NCBI GenBank assembly: GCA_026315105.1
Contig: CM048745.1
Location: 787,939,390 to 788,003,389 of the forward strand
Length of the DNA: 64,000 nucleotides
Direction: 5' to 3'
Source of the DNA: Locusta migratoria
Lineage: Eukaryota > Arthropoda > Insecta > Orthoptera > Acrididae
Below the pieces are notes generated by a model. That model had not been told where the DNA came from. It made no database searches and saw nothing but the letters and a program-made list of their open reading frames with translations. This document shows, piece by piece, positions 29,581 to 40,290 of the stretch. A program made the translations under genes and the position numbers. Numbering within the stretch: position 1 is the first letter of the stretch; each line of letters opens with the position of its first letter.

Positions 29581-30753
29581 TCAGCGGGCGCGGGCGGCAC
29601 TCAGTACCGCCAATGTTTAAATGCTATGTAGAAGGCAATTTTTAATGTTTTTTGGTAGAAATTATTATTCTTAACAGTAACTTTTATTGTGATCTGTATA
29701 CAAATAACAAGATGCGTGGGCAAATTAAAATTGTTACAGAATATGACATTAATTCCAGGAAATTTCCTAAGTGTCATTTTAGTAACAAATTCTGAATAAA
29801 TTATCACACCTTCTTGTCCTTTTTCAGTGTTCCAGTGAACGTTCGCCGATTTTCTAAAAGTTCCTGGGATACAGGGAAACTACTGTAGCAGTTATCCGTG
29901 GTTATATTCCTTTGAGTTCCCTTGATTGGCTCAACTATCGCTTCACAACACCCGTTGGCTGTTTAGATGCAAGATATGATCAGGATTCTATCTGCCGCAG
30001 TATACTTCACAATTTCACGCATAAAATATCTTACTATCGTATATTGCATACAACTTCAAGTCGTCAATTTAAAAACAATACTTTCAATTTAAGTTTTAGC
30101 TTCACTACCACTACGTTTTGGGCCAGGTAGAACTGATTATATTCTTTTGTTTCCCGTTGTAGTACTAACGAATTATTTATCCACAAAGTTTTTTGGTTCT
30201 TACTAGTCATATTGTGGTGTTGCTTTTTCATTTCCGTAATCGCATGAATGCTCAGATTCGCTGAAATGATCTGCAGTTTTAATCACTTCTGATTCCTCAT
30301 TGCTATAAAAAGAAAAAATATCAGCGTAATCCTCTTCGTCAGATGAATCCAGAAGAATTTCCTCTGTAGTCAGCCCCTTCCTTTGTGCGGACTGGTAGGC
30401 GACAAGAAAATAATTCTAATACTAAAGTAAGGTTGGTAACCAAATCATCATCCGCCCACAGAGTTGTAAAACAAAACTTCTAATCATCAAAACATCCGAC
30501 AGTGGTACGGCTACACGTACTTACATCACCGGGCGCGTGCGGTACGCAGTGCCGTCTCGTTGCAGTCATCCACTTCACAGGTCAGTCACAGCTGTTATGA
30601 TGCGTATAATGACGGGACAGTGATGCATTTTGGCCCTACACTAAACAATCGAAGCTTATGTAGCACCATTCATGTGTGCTCGAAACGCTGACGTAATTAT
30701 TGAAAGAAAACCAAATTGGCGGCACTGTATGCCGCCACGCGCCCGCCCCAGGG
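29581..30753 (-). pseudogene. piggyBac-like transposon relic
   Basis: The right end CCGCCACGCGCCCGCCCCAGGG abuts TTAA (30754-30757), the piggyBac target. A partly matching inverted GC-rich repeat lies at 29585-29615. The minus strand reads EPIKGTQRNITTDNCYSSFP then QELLENRRTF and GTLKKDKK (about 29950-29820), matching the piggyBac pattern EPhxGTGRNVTxDNWFTS...LL...TxVGTxxKNK. The rest of the transposase is degenerate. The left TTAA is not visible. Confidence 0.7.
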
Positions 30754-30959
30754 TTAATTTCCGTATTAAAGTACGTCTCTTGATATTTTACTAATGCCTG
30801 TGACGCAAAAATTGCACTAACTATTTCGTTAATGACGTAAAAAAGATAAAGAAACATCACAACTACGGTGGCTTTCTCACCGCTAGAAGCGCTAGTGTCG
30901 TTGCAGCCGTCAGTCGTTAACAACTTTCACAGCAGTGAGTGTCGGGACTGTGTATGCTA

Positions 30960-31520
30960 GTCTGTGGCTTCACCCAGCCACGCCGGTACAAGTGGGTCTT
31001 CGTGTACTCAACTACTTCTTCGCCGGTGTTCCCAGCGACTGTGTATCGGCAGCGGCGGAACTCAGACAGCTAGGAACACATGTTGGGAGCTCCGCGACTG
31101 TCGTGCCGGTCACGCGACCGGTGACCCACGGTCGCTATCGACGCGCTATCGACACGCTATCGACACGCCGCGCCATAACGACCGCCACGGCGGCGGCCAT
31201 GAATATTTCACCGGCCCTTTTCTCGCGCCTCTTCTTTCGCAAACTCCGATACCGCGGGGTGGGGGGTGGGGGGGGGGCGGTAGGCGGCAGCGTCGAGTTG
31301 CCTTGTCGTCCGTAACGCGAACCGCGCCGGCGAGGAGCCGCGATAGGCCGAGCTCAACGGCCGACAGTAAAGCAAGGACCGGCGAACGGCGCCTGGCGCT
31401 TGCAGATCCGGGACTCGATTTCAGGTGCGCCGCCGCCGCCGGCCAGGATTACCCTCAGTGGAGGCGCGGAGGACCATCTCGATGGCGTCGTAGGCGCGCC
31501 CGGTGGGTTCTCTCTGCCTT
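30960..31520. promoter_or_regulatory. CpG-rich block
   Basis: Dense CpG with many CGG/GCC triplets, in contrast to the AT-rich surroundings. Contains TATCGACACGC/GC repeats (31135-31170) and a G-run (31257-31277). It could be a host promoter or first exon. Open frames here (up to 242 codons) are expected from GC content and show no domain. Confidence 0.4.
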
Positions 31521-31721
31521 CCCGCACACACCGGCTAGCCTTGCTCCGTTCTTATTGCATTTTGTCACAAAATGGAGCATCATCTCGAAGAGACTAGGGC
31601 ATAGATTTTGGTGTGTATATAAACTACATGGAGGCTTTCATAAAAAAAATGTAGTTTATGGTCAACAACATATTGACCGTAGGTCTCGCTGATGGAATAG
31701 CTCCACACCCAGCTATCATAT

Positions 31722-32545
31722 ACAGGGTGTTACAAAAACACCTTTCAGGAAACATTCCTCACACACAAAGAAAGAAAATATGTTATGTGGATATGTGTCC
31801 GTAAACGCTTATTTTCCATGTTAGAGCTCATTTTAGTATTTCTCTTTAAATGTAAATTGAAATAATTCATGCAGACAATTGTCAAAATACCCAATTATTT
31901 CGTTGGTATGTACTGTACTTCTTCGATTCACCGCCAGTTGGACCAATTAAAGGAAGGTAATGTTGACTTCAGTGCTTGTGTTGACATGTGACTCATTGCT
32001 CTATAGTACTAGCATCAAGCACATCAGAATTGCCTCGTCCACTGCAGGTATCCTCGTCGTTCTAGGTCTTCCCCAGGTGCGAGTCATAGGCTGGAAAGTT
32101 CCATGCTCCCTAAGACGCCGATCAATATCTTCGAAGGTCTTCCTGTTAGGACACCTTCGTTCTGTCAACTCCGCAATTGTAAACATTGCACTGACTGCGA
32201 AACCACGATCGTGATGAACACTAACCTGTACCGTACTGATGTGCTTGCTGCTAGTACTGTAGAGCAATGAGTCACATGCCAAGTATTGAAGTCAACATTA
32301 CCTTCCTTCAATTGGGCCAACTGGCGGTGAATCGAGGAAGTACAGTACATACTAACGAAACAATTGGGTATTTTGACAATTGTCTGCACGAATTATTTCA
32401 ATTTACAGTTAAAGAGAAATACTAAAATGAGCTTTAACATGGAAATTAAGCTTATACGGACACATGTCCACATAACATATTTTCCTTTTTTGTGTATCAG
32501 GAATGTTTCCTGAAAGTTTGGCCGTGCCTTTTTGTAACACCCTGT
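31722..32545. mobile_element. Long-TIR element, Tc1/mariner-superfamily derivative
   Basis: Begins ACAGGGTGTTACAAAAA and ends with its complement (TTTTTGTAACACCCTGT). The inverted arms extend about 308 bp each (31722-32029 and 32236-32545) with small indels. The centre (32030-32235) carries a transposase fragment. TA precedes the left end; the right flank is TG. Non-autonomous. Confidence 0.8.
32036..32282 (-). pseudogene. DUF4817 transposase fragment
   Basis: Minus strand: AMFTIAELTERRCPNRKTFE, then DIDRRLREHGTFQP and GRPRTTRIPAVDEAI, the N-terminal DNA-binding region and the following GRPR linker of DUF4817-containing transposases. The catalytic domain is absent. Both ends run into the inverted arms. 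Confidence 0.7.
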
Positions 32546-32701
32546 TGAAGCGCTTGCTCAGTGAAAGTTCCGTACCCAAATTACTGGAGAGTTGCATAGT
32601 GCGCAATTATTATTGGTAGATTGAGAAGAGTATTCTAATCTAGGAAGGAATCAAACATCATTCAAATTTAAACATGAAACTTTATAGTTAGAGAAAGCAA
32701 G

Positions 32702-32850
32702 CGCCGCGGTGGAGTAGCCGAGCGGTTTAAAGCGCCTCGCTGCGGATCGCGCGATTGCTCGCCGTCGGAGGTTAGAGTCCTACCTGGAGTTTGTAAGCTA
32801 CGGACTGATGACCACGTAGTTTGGTCCGATAGATATACAAACATTTGTAT
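32702..32850 (+). mobile_element. SINE family 2, internally deleted
   Basis: Head GCCGCGGTGGAGTAGCCGAG, B-box region GGTTAGAGTCC, then a jump to AGTTTGTAAGC and the family tail. Flanks TTAGAGAAAG and TTTAGAAAG suggest an imperfect TSD. Confidence 0.8.
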
Positions 32851-33035
32851 ATTTAGAAAGGTAGTAGAAATTAGGTAAATTAGCATTCAAACACAGCAAT
32901 AGAAGGTGAAAGAAAGGTAAATCTTAACCAGAAAATTACTTCCACTCACTAAATACTATTTGAGAAAATGCATATGCAAGAGCCACTTTCTCTAAAGGTG
33001 CAGTTTCTTTCATGTGGAATCTGAGTGCCGCTTCA

Positions 33036-33036
33036 G

Positions 33037-33068
<32 letters not shown>
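33036..33068. repeat. (AT)n microsatellite
   Basis: About 33 bp of AT next to the mariner TIR. Confidence 0.9.
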
Positions 33069-33071
<3 letters not shown>

Positions 33072-33605
33072 TACGAGGGTCCCTCCAACAGAAATATACA
33101 CTTTTTTTAATCCAGTTTTCGTCCTCCATGTTTGAAAGTTTTACATTGTGTGGATACATCCTTCTCGCTTGTTTTCAAACTTAGTTCAACCTCTTACAGT
33201 GAGTGGCGCCGTCACAGCATGTCTTCAAGGTGGCTGCTACTCTTGACGTTCGTCAGAAGCAACGGACTGTCATTGAATTCCTGTGCTGTGAAAACGAGAG
33301 AGTGTGAAATATCCACAAGAGGTTGAAAAAGGTGTATGGAGATGCTGCTGTCGATCGCTGTACAGTCAGTCGGCGGGCAAGCAGGTTACGTGATGAAAAT
33401 GGGCACAGCAATATTGAGGATCGTCGTCGCAGCGGCGGGCCTCGTACTGCACACACTCCAGACAAGATGGCGTAAGGCAGTTGAGAGGGATGGGGATTAT
33501 GTGGAGAAATGAAAATATTGTTCCTAAAGGATGTATCTACACACTGTAAGACTTTCAAACATGTAGAAAAAATAGTCTGCATTTCTTTTGGAGTGAACCT
33601 CGTAT
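33072..33605 (+). mobile_element. mariner-like element, internal deletion
   Basis: TIRs TACGAGGGTCCCTCCAACAG (33072) and, at 33586-33605, the complement of TACGAGGTTCACTCCAAAAG. The interior reads LDVRQKQRTVIEFL (near 33243-33290), then DRCTVSRRASRLRDENGHSN and IEDRRRSGGPR (near 33350-33450), the mariner N-terminal helix-turn-helix and linker. The catalytic domain is deleted, so this is a non-autonomous derivative. One stop (TGA) lies at about 33305. Confidence 0.8.
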
Positions 33606-34554
33606 ATATATTGACAGCAAATAAAATTAATTAGGTTATTCTAAAACATAATAACAGTGATAAAAAATGTAAAGTATAACGAAGTTATCACAGTCTGAAC
33701 AATGCTTCCTGCTGGTAATAGTTCAAGTACACCCCACACGTCTGGTCGGGGTTACAGTTAGTCCCTTGCCACTTAGACTTTGGATAACGGAAGATGGCAC
33801 AAGGAAAACGGGCTTCCCAGCACAGAGTAAGCAATGTAATTACAGAATGGCCACACGAACTCTCAACAACCTGCTAACACACACAGAGATTGACGTAAGC
33901 ACTAGTGTACACAAAAGATCTGCGATCCAGACATGAAGCATAATAATGAAATGCATTATTTATAGCTCAACCATTCATTCCTGGTGCATGTAAAATTAAC
34001 AGATAATTTTTTTGAAGATCTTACCGGCCACTTTTCGCCACTGACTGTGATATAAACTACCAAGCTTTCAGAAGTAATCTAGTAACGTTATCCGTAAAAC
34101 CAAACCACAATTTAAAACCACACAGGATTCATAGTGTTCCACGGACGTACATATATCGTGTCTACGGTGCTTTCACAGATGCATGAGGCAAAAAGGCAGA
34201 GGCAAGGACAAAACATACGCGACAACACAAGCGTTCCACATGCCAGGACGAGAAAGACCGTTTCAAAACAAGCGGTACTGTCTGAAATCAAGACAGCGAC
34301 GTGCCAACAGGTAGATGCTCATAATATTCCCAAAATGCCTGGAGCAGCAGATGTCCGACGAGACAGGAAAGGACCGAGGAGGCTGACTAAAAATTAAACT
34401 CCAGCGCAAGGCCCTCTGAACTCGCATTACACCAGCCCGAGGGCTCAAAAACAACGATCCATTAACCCACAGTCAGTAGGGATTCAGAATGTATCGTTCT
34501 TGTTCAACAAAGCTAGGTCTTAACTCACATGAAGTGATCAGTGTAATATACAAA
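33606..34554. other. Intergenic, nothing recognised
   Basis: An 87-codon open frame (34134-34397) has no recognisable domain. Confidence 0.45.
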
Positions 34555-35620
34555 TCAAATCGAGTCCATATTTCTCGATTTCCGAAAGGCTATTGACACT
34601 ATACCTGAGACGCGTCTTGTAATCAAAACAGTGCTCATTTAAAATCGACACAGTTGTGCGATTGGATTTGAGATTTCGTGGCAGAAAGGACACAGTACGT
34701 AGTAATTGACGGAAAGTCATCGAACGGAAGTGATATCTGGCATTCCACAGCCACGTGTTATAGGGCCCATACTGTTCCTTATATTTATAAATGATTTGGG
34801 AGACAATATCACTACCTGTGGGCGGTGATGTCATTTATCGGTTAGTAGATTAATCAGAAGACAAAAAACAACTGCAAAGTGATTGAGACATCTCAATGAA
34901 TTGGCAATTGACACTAAATAATGAAAAGTGTGAAGTGAGCTATGTGAGCCCTAAAAGAAATTCATAAATATCATTTTCATTACAAATCAGACAAATCTAC
35001 AGGTTGTAAATTCAACTAAATACCTAGAAATAAAAATTACCTACACCTTAAAAACTGAGATCTCATAGAAAATCTCGTAGGGAAGGCGAACAAGCGGCTA
35101 CGTTTGATTGGCAGAACACTTGGAAGATTCAACGGTTCTACTAAAGAAGAAACTGCCTACAATACACTTATGCGTCCTATTCTGGACTATTGCGGAGCAT
35201 TGTGCGAGCTACACCATGTAGGATTGACAGAGAACAAAGAGAAAGTACAGAGAAGGGCAGTTCGTTTTGCATAATCGTGATATAGAGGAGAGTGTGTCAC
35301 AGGTATGACGCACGAATTGGGATTGAAAACATTAAAAGAAAGATGTTATTCGTTGCTGCGAGATTTATTTTCGAAATTTGTTTCACCAACATTCTCTTCT
35401 GATTGCTAACATATTTTGTTAGCAAACACTTACGTAGGGAGTAATGGTCACAATAATAAAATAAGAGAGTGTAAAATCTAAAATTGTAGGTGTTTTATTA
35501 CAGAACGGAATGGTAGAGAAATATCATGAAAGCCGATAGATGAACCCTCTGGCATGCAGTTTAATGTGATTGGCAGAGTATTTACGTATATTTAAATGTC
35601 GAGATTGACAGGTAATCTCT
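34555..35620 (+). pseudogene. CR1/jockey-type LINE RT pseudogene
   Basis: Pieces in order: FLDFRKAIDTIP (near 34570-34610; palm A motif), a degenerate GVPQ..VxGPILFLIFINDLGD (34750-34800), NLQVVNSTKYLEIKI (35000-35040), KRLRLIGRTLGRFNGST (35090-35145), LDYCGALCELHHVG (35190-35225) and VQRRAVRFA (35250-35270). Frames shift several times and there are stops. The 3' UTR may extend to about 35640. Confidence 0.7.
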
Positions 35621-35819
35621 ATCATTCAACTCTACCTGACATGCGTAGTGCATCGACCATAGTGAAAATGTACCAGGCTGGATTATAATGTTAGAATATC
35701 AGCTGCAGGTGGCGTATAGATCTGCAATGTTTTATGAAATGTAACACACGACTGTAGCGTAGAGCATCGATCGGGCGAGATGTAGTAACCGTGAACAAGT
35801 ATCATACGTTCGTAAACCT

Positions 35820-35935
35820 TTGTGAACAAACTACTGTGGTCAACGGTCCCTAGACTTACAAAGAACTAATTTAAACCTTTCCCAAAGACAACGCAAACAA
35901 CCCTGTCCGAGGGGAGGAGTCGAGTTTCCGGGCGT
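35820..35935 (-). repeat. SINE remnant
   Basis: Contains TGGTCAACGGTCCCTA, AAAGACAACGCAAACA and GGGGAGGAGTCGAGTTTCC, matching SINE body and B-box regions with heavy decay. Confidence 0.5.
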
Positions 35936-36223
35936 GCAGTACCTGACATGCATTTTGAAAAACTCATTGTTGTGCCCAGAGCTGTACAAAATTTTTATCC
36001 GTTATACTCGGCAGGTTTCGACAGTTCCTGCCATCAACAGGAGATTAACAAATAATATTAATCGCTTGTTAATGGCAGCTAATGCCGAACCCAGTATATC
36101 GAAAACAATATTGTACAGCTCTGGGCACAAGAATGATTTCTTTGAAAATACATCCCGGCTGCAGACTACAACCTAAAAACAACCCTGACATGGAGGCTAG
36201 AATCGCAAGCTATTCCCGCGCGG

Positions 36224-36224
<1 letters not shown>

Positions 36225-36304
<80 letters not shown>

Positions 36305-36311
36305 TTTTTTT
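36225..36311. repeat. (TA)n followed by poly(T)
   Basis: About 63 bp of TA joined to 25 T, at the 3' side of the minus-strand LINE that starts at 36312. Probably its expanded tail. Confidence 0.9.
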
Positions 36312-36974
36312 CTGAAACTACAGTTAAGATCCCTAGATCCTTAAATGAATGTCTGCGGGATGATCTTCGGTAGGCTCCAGCAATTATTGTGATTACACAC
36401 TTTTGAGCAATGAATACTTTTTTACTCAATGTTGCATTGCCGCAAAATATGACCCCATATGAATGTGAATGAAAGTAGGCACATTAAGCTAATTTACTGA
36501 GTCACCAAATTTTTCAATGACCCTGATAGCATAAGTAGGTGAACTCAAACGTTTCAGCAAATCTTTAATCTGTCTCTTCAGATTTAATCCATAATCAATG
36601 CAAGCACCTAAAAATTTTGAACGTTCTCTGTTGAAAGTATGTATTTATTAATGGTGTCATGCCGTTTACTGCATGAAACTGTATATTCTGAGTTTTATCA
36701 ACGTATGATAAGAGTCCATTTGTGGAGAACCACTTAATAATTTTCTGAAAGACTTCATTTACAATTTCATCAGTTCATTACTATTTGTCAGTGCGTGATA
36801 GCTATACTTGTATCATCAGCAAATAGAACGCTTAGCATCTTCGTGAATATAGAATGGCAAGTCCGTAATATACATTAAGAACAGCGAAGGACCCAAGACC
36901 GAACCTTGTGCGATCCCATTTTTGATAGCTCCCCAGTTATAGGGATTAGCTATTTCTCTCGTATTATGTGAACT

Positions 36975-37033
<59 letters not shown>

Positions 37034-37085
37034 CCCAACTTCCTGCACTCTTCCAGTTACTTATGATGTAAACCATTTGTGCACT
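36312..37085 (-). pseudogene. LINE RT remnant with poly(A) run
   Basis: Minus strand: NGIAQGSVLGPSLFLMYITD (near 36860-36925), a decayed DDTSI box, INRSI/VDKTQNIQF (near 36690-36720), FGVIFCGNA/SKKVFIAQKC (36400-36450) and IIAGAYRRSS (36360-36390). This is the downstream region of a jockey/CR1-like RT. A 57-bp T run (36977-37033) interrupts the coding region. 5'-truncated. Confidence 0.7.
36977..37033. repeat. Poly(T) tract, 57 bp
   Basis: Pure T run inside LINE coding sequence, like the one at 7022-7072. LINE-like sequence continues on both sides. Confidence 0.9.
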
Positions 37086-37091
37086 GTCTAA

Positions 37092-37291
37092 AAAAATGTT
37101 CAAATGTTTGTAGAACTTATGGGACTTAACTACGGGGTCATCAGTCCCTAAGCTTACAAACTACTTACGAACTAGCTAAGACTAAGGACGGCACAAATAT
37201 CCATGCCCGAGGGGGAATTCGAGCCCCCGACCGTAGTGGCCGTGCAGACCGTGACTGGAGCGCCTCAGTCCCCTCGGCCACCGCGGCCGGC
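37092..37291 (-). mobile_element. SINE family 1 (left arm)
   Basis: Complete head, B box and tail. Flanks CTAAAAAAA and CTAAAAGAAAA are compatible with a TSD. Confidence 0.85.
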
Positions 37292-37830
37292 TAAAAGAAA
37301 ATTGTGCGAGATTATATACTTTATAAACTATCTTATGTTTCACATTTTAAAGGTTCTCTCCTTTTCACTGACGAAAATGTCAAGAACCGTCCCCTACCCT
37401 GCAAATCATTGCAGGGAAGCGGTGGTACACGCTGCTACACGGCTAACAGGGTTAGTTGTATATGGAACCTTTCACCGTGCTTTTCAGATGCACCTCGTAA
37501 GACGAAAATTGTAATAATGTAAGGTCGGTGTGTGATACGTATAACTCAAGTATACTGAAAAGTGCATTGTGTTTGTCCCTTTACTAGTTTAGCAGAGAAG
37601 TGAGGGTAAAATAAATGGTGGAATTCTCACAACTAGAAGAATTTTTTGAAACACTCCAAGAAACAATTTACTGGTAAAAAGCTTCCGATGCTATTAACCT
37701 TTTAAATAATGACTACATCTGACTAATTAATACTGGTGCATCTAAATCAATATATGAAAAGGAGAGAACCTTTAAAATGTGAAACTTTAGATAGTTTATA
37801 AACTATATAATCTCGCACAAGTTTCTTTTA

Positions 37831-38013
37831 GCCGGCCGCGGTGGCCGAGGGACTGAGGCGCTCCAGTCACGGTCTGCAAGGCCACTACGGTCGGGGGTCC
37901 GAATCCCCCCTTGGGCATGGATATTTGTGCCGTCCTTAGTATAAGGTAGTTGATAAGTAGTTTGTAAGTTTAGGGACTGATGACCCCGTAGTTAAGTCCC
38001 ATAAGCTTAAAAA
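37831..38013 (+). mobile_element. SINE family 1 (right arm)
   Basis: Complete head GCCGGCCGCGGTGGCCGAG. The B box is mutated to GGTCCGAATCC. Flanks TTTCTTTTA (37822-37830 and about 38022-38030) look like a TSD. Mirror copy of the left-arm SINE. Confidence 0.85.
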
Positions 38014-38059
38014 AACAATTTTCTTTTACATTTCTCTCAGAGACAGTGTAGCGTCTTTG

Positions 38060-39369
38060 TGATTTCCGTACTGTAATGAGCCTTGCAGTCTAATACTCGC
38101 TTTTGATTCGTTAATTGTTATGGTCACTCCAGATAATGGGACTATAACGGAGAAGTGCCCGAGGACGGCTATCACGGTAATTGTGAGAACAAACGACACT
38201 CTAGTACTGCCCGTCTCTGCGTTATTACGATGTTTACCCGTTACAGCTTATGTAAGTTTCATATGAAGTTTGTTGAAGCGTTTCCGATGCATTAATGCAT
38301 AATAGATGACAACTTCGGAGGGGGTACTGTGCAGAAGACAAAAGCGTACCAAAGATGTTATTCTGCAACTGCAATGGAGAGATGAACTTCGTGACGGCAT
38401 AGTGACAATTACTACCGACCGCACTTGCGACATTAGCGCAGTGTTTTCGAGAAAAATGTGTACTATCGAGTGTGTCAGCACACGCAAAAACTGAATATAA
38501 TATTCATAACTAGATTTTTTTCAGATTTTGTAAAATACACATTGCAACTAGTGTGGTCTTTAGAGTCATAATGCGGCACTGATGAAATGAGATACCGTTT
38601 ACTTAAACAATGATGTTCTCAGACCGCGCATTGCTTATTTTCATACTTTTAAACGAGAGTTATTACCAGTCACACATACTCTCTTTCTTGTTACAGTTCA
38701 ACAATTACGGAATTGTATTATTCCAACAATAAATGAGACTGAAAAATTTATGTCCATGCATGACAAAATTGAAGGCCAACGTTTTTGAAGAAGCTTTCAT
38801 TGTGACGTACCACTTTGAAGTTGGGTGAGTGGTTTCTACAAACTTCCTTGATAAGGTTGAGAATGCGTGGCGCCCTTCCAATTCATCCTTGGGCAAGTGT
38901 CCGTCACTTAGGATAAAAAGCTCAGAGCTCAGAATTTCATGTGTCGTTTAAGGTGGTTAATGATGACACATTGGCAGCAAATTTCACTGACATTCTAACC
39001 TACGCCATCAAAGAATTGTCATTCGATGGGATGACTGTATTGCTATAGTTATGAGTACATGGTGATTGGCTGCTGGTCATCCGCTGCCTTCTCGAGCGTC
39101 TGGCGTGTGGCGCTGACTTTAAGCCACAACAGATGGTGCACATAAAACATTGTAACTCATAATTTACTCCTTAACCAATAATAACATTCACTGTACTCGC
39201 TAAAATTCATGTTCATTCGGTTTTTCACTGTTTTTACAAATGTACACTAACCAAGAGTTATCTTACGTAAATTAGTTTAGAAAATTTTTCTGAAAATTGT
39301 ACTTATTGGCCTCACTGTCAATTTAGACAAATTAATGGTGGCGGTTTCTATTTTCACTGCTCTCATGTT
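38060..39369. other. Intergenic, nothing recognised
   Basis: Short frames only. A 63-codon minus frame (38896-38705) is unrecognised. Confidence 0.45.
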
Positions 39370-40060
39370 GCACAGACATGCACCGCCACCTAATAGGCAA
39401 GGAAATTTATTGCAAAGATTGCAGGAAAATCTCGTCGGTCTGTTTTCTTCCTGTCACTGAAGTTACATCTTCCTCGAGTAGTTGTCTGTGGAGCTGTATG
39501 AATAGCTTCAGCTGTCGACAATCACAAAATGTCTGTGATACGATTCTTCGCTTTTCACTGGTGTATTTAAACGACTAACCTTCATTGCCATGTAATCATG
39601 CAACAATTATTTGGCTGAAACTTCTAGATAACCTTTTTTGGGCATTGTTGAATCGGAATTCCTCTTGTAAGCTTCAAATCCATTTAATCCAGCAATACAT
39701 AGAAGAGAGGATTCAATTATAAATGGCCATCTTTTGGTAATTCTTGTACATTTCATACCATCAATTTTCTCCACACCAGATTTAGTCCGTTTAAAAATGT
39801 TATAATTTCTGGCTTGTACTTTTCCGAAGCACTCTCGACACTGTCATCATGTAAGGCAGACCATGCCAGAACAACCTCTTCTCTCTTAGCTTTATATGAA
39901 ACAAGTGTCACATTCTTCCTAAAATCAAAAATGCTGGATTCCACAGGGCGATTATTTGCTACTGTAATAAATAGAGGGAATTTCTTTTCGAAACAACTGA
40001 TGACAGAACTGCGCCACAAGAATACAGCCTGCGACCTTACACAAGGATTTTCCAAACGCA
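39370..40060 (-). pseudogene. piggyBac-like transposase C-terminal remnant
   Basis: Minus strand: RPVESSIFDFRKNVTLVSYK, then REEVVLAWSALHDD and KPEIITFLNG (40000-39790), the block corresponding to VSYxPKKxKxVxLLSSMHxD...KPEIIxxYN in piggyBac transposases. Downstream are TKRWPFIIESSLLCIAGLNG (39735-39660) and, after breaks, a Cys-rich end (CNLCNKFPC...CLC near 39430-39370) like the piggyBac C-terminal zinc-binding domain. The GGVDTVDQ box is destroyed. No TTAA-bounded TIR pair found. Confidence 0.65.
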
Positions 40061-40290
40061 GACTAGAAAAATACTATTCTGTGCATGGTGATTCAATTTT
40101 GTTTTTTTCCTTCAGTTATCTCGATCCCCCAGTGCTACATCACGGAAAAAACAACACAAATATCCCCTTCATAGCCTGTGTTTGCTTGGGGTTCCATGAA
40201 GTGCGGCTGAAGACCTTAATTATTATACAAACTGGGTGCGTCGCGTCTAGGGGCAAGCCACACCTGCTTCAATGTCGACAAAATGTTTAA

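Larger units (their letters stand above)
37092..38013. repeat. Inverted duplication carrying two SINEs
   Basis: 37291-37367 is inverted at 37755-37831 (arms about 77 bp, roughly 95 % alike by eye). A family-1 SINE lies at the outer end of each arm at exactly mirrored positions (minus, 37092-37291; plus, 37831-38013). The 387-bp centre is not repeated and shows no gene. Confidence 0.8.

Noticed and set aside
30964..31692. 242-codon open frame in the CpG-rich block
   Set aside because: Low-complexity Arg/Ala/Pro-rich translation, overlapping open frames in the same GC-rich DNA, and no domain or splice support. Likely composition-driven.
36816..37103. Lys-rich 95-codon frame
   Set aside because: The Lys stretch is the translation of the poly(A) run inside a LINE remnant.
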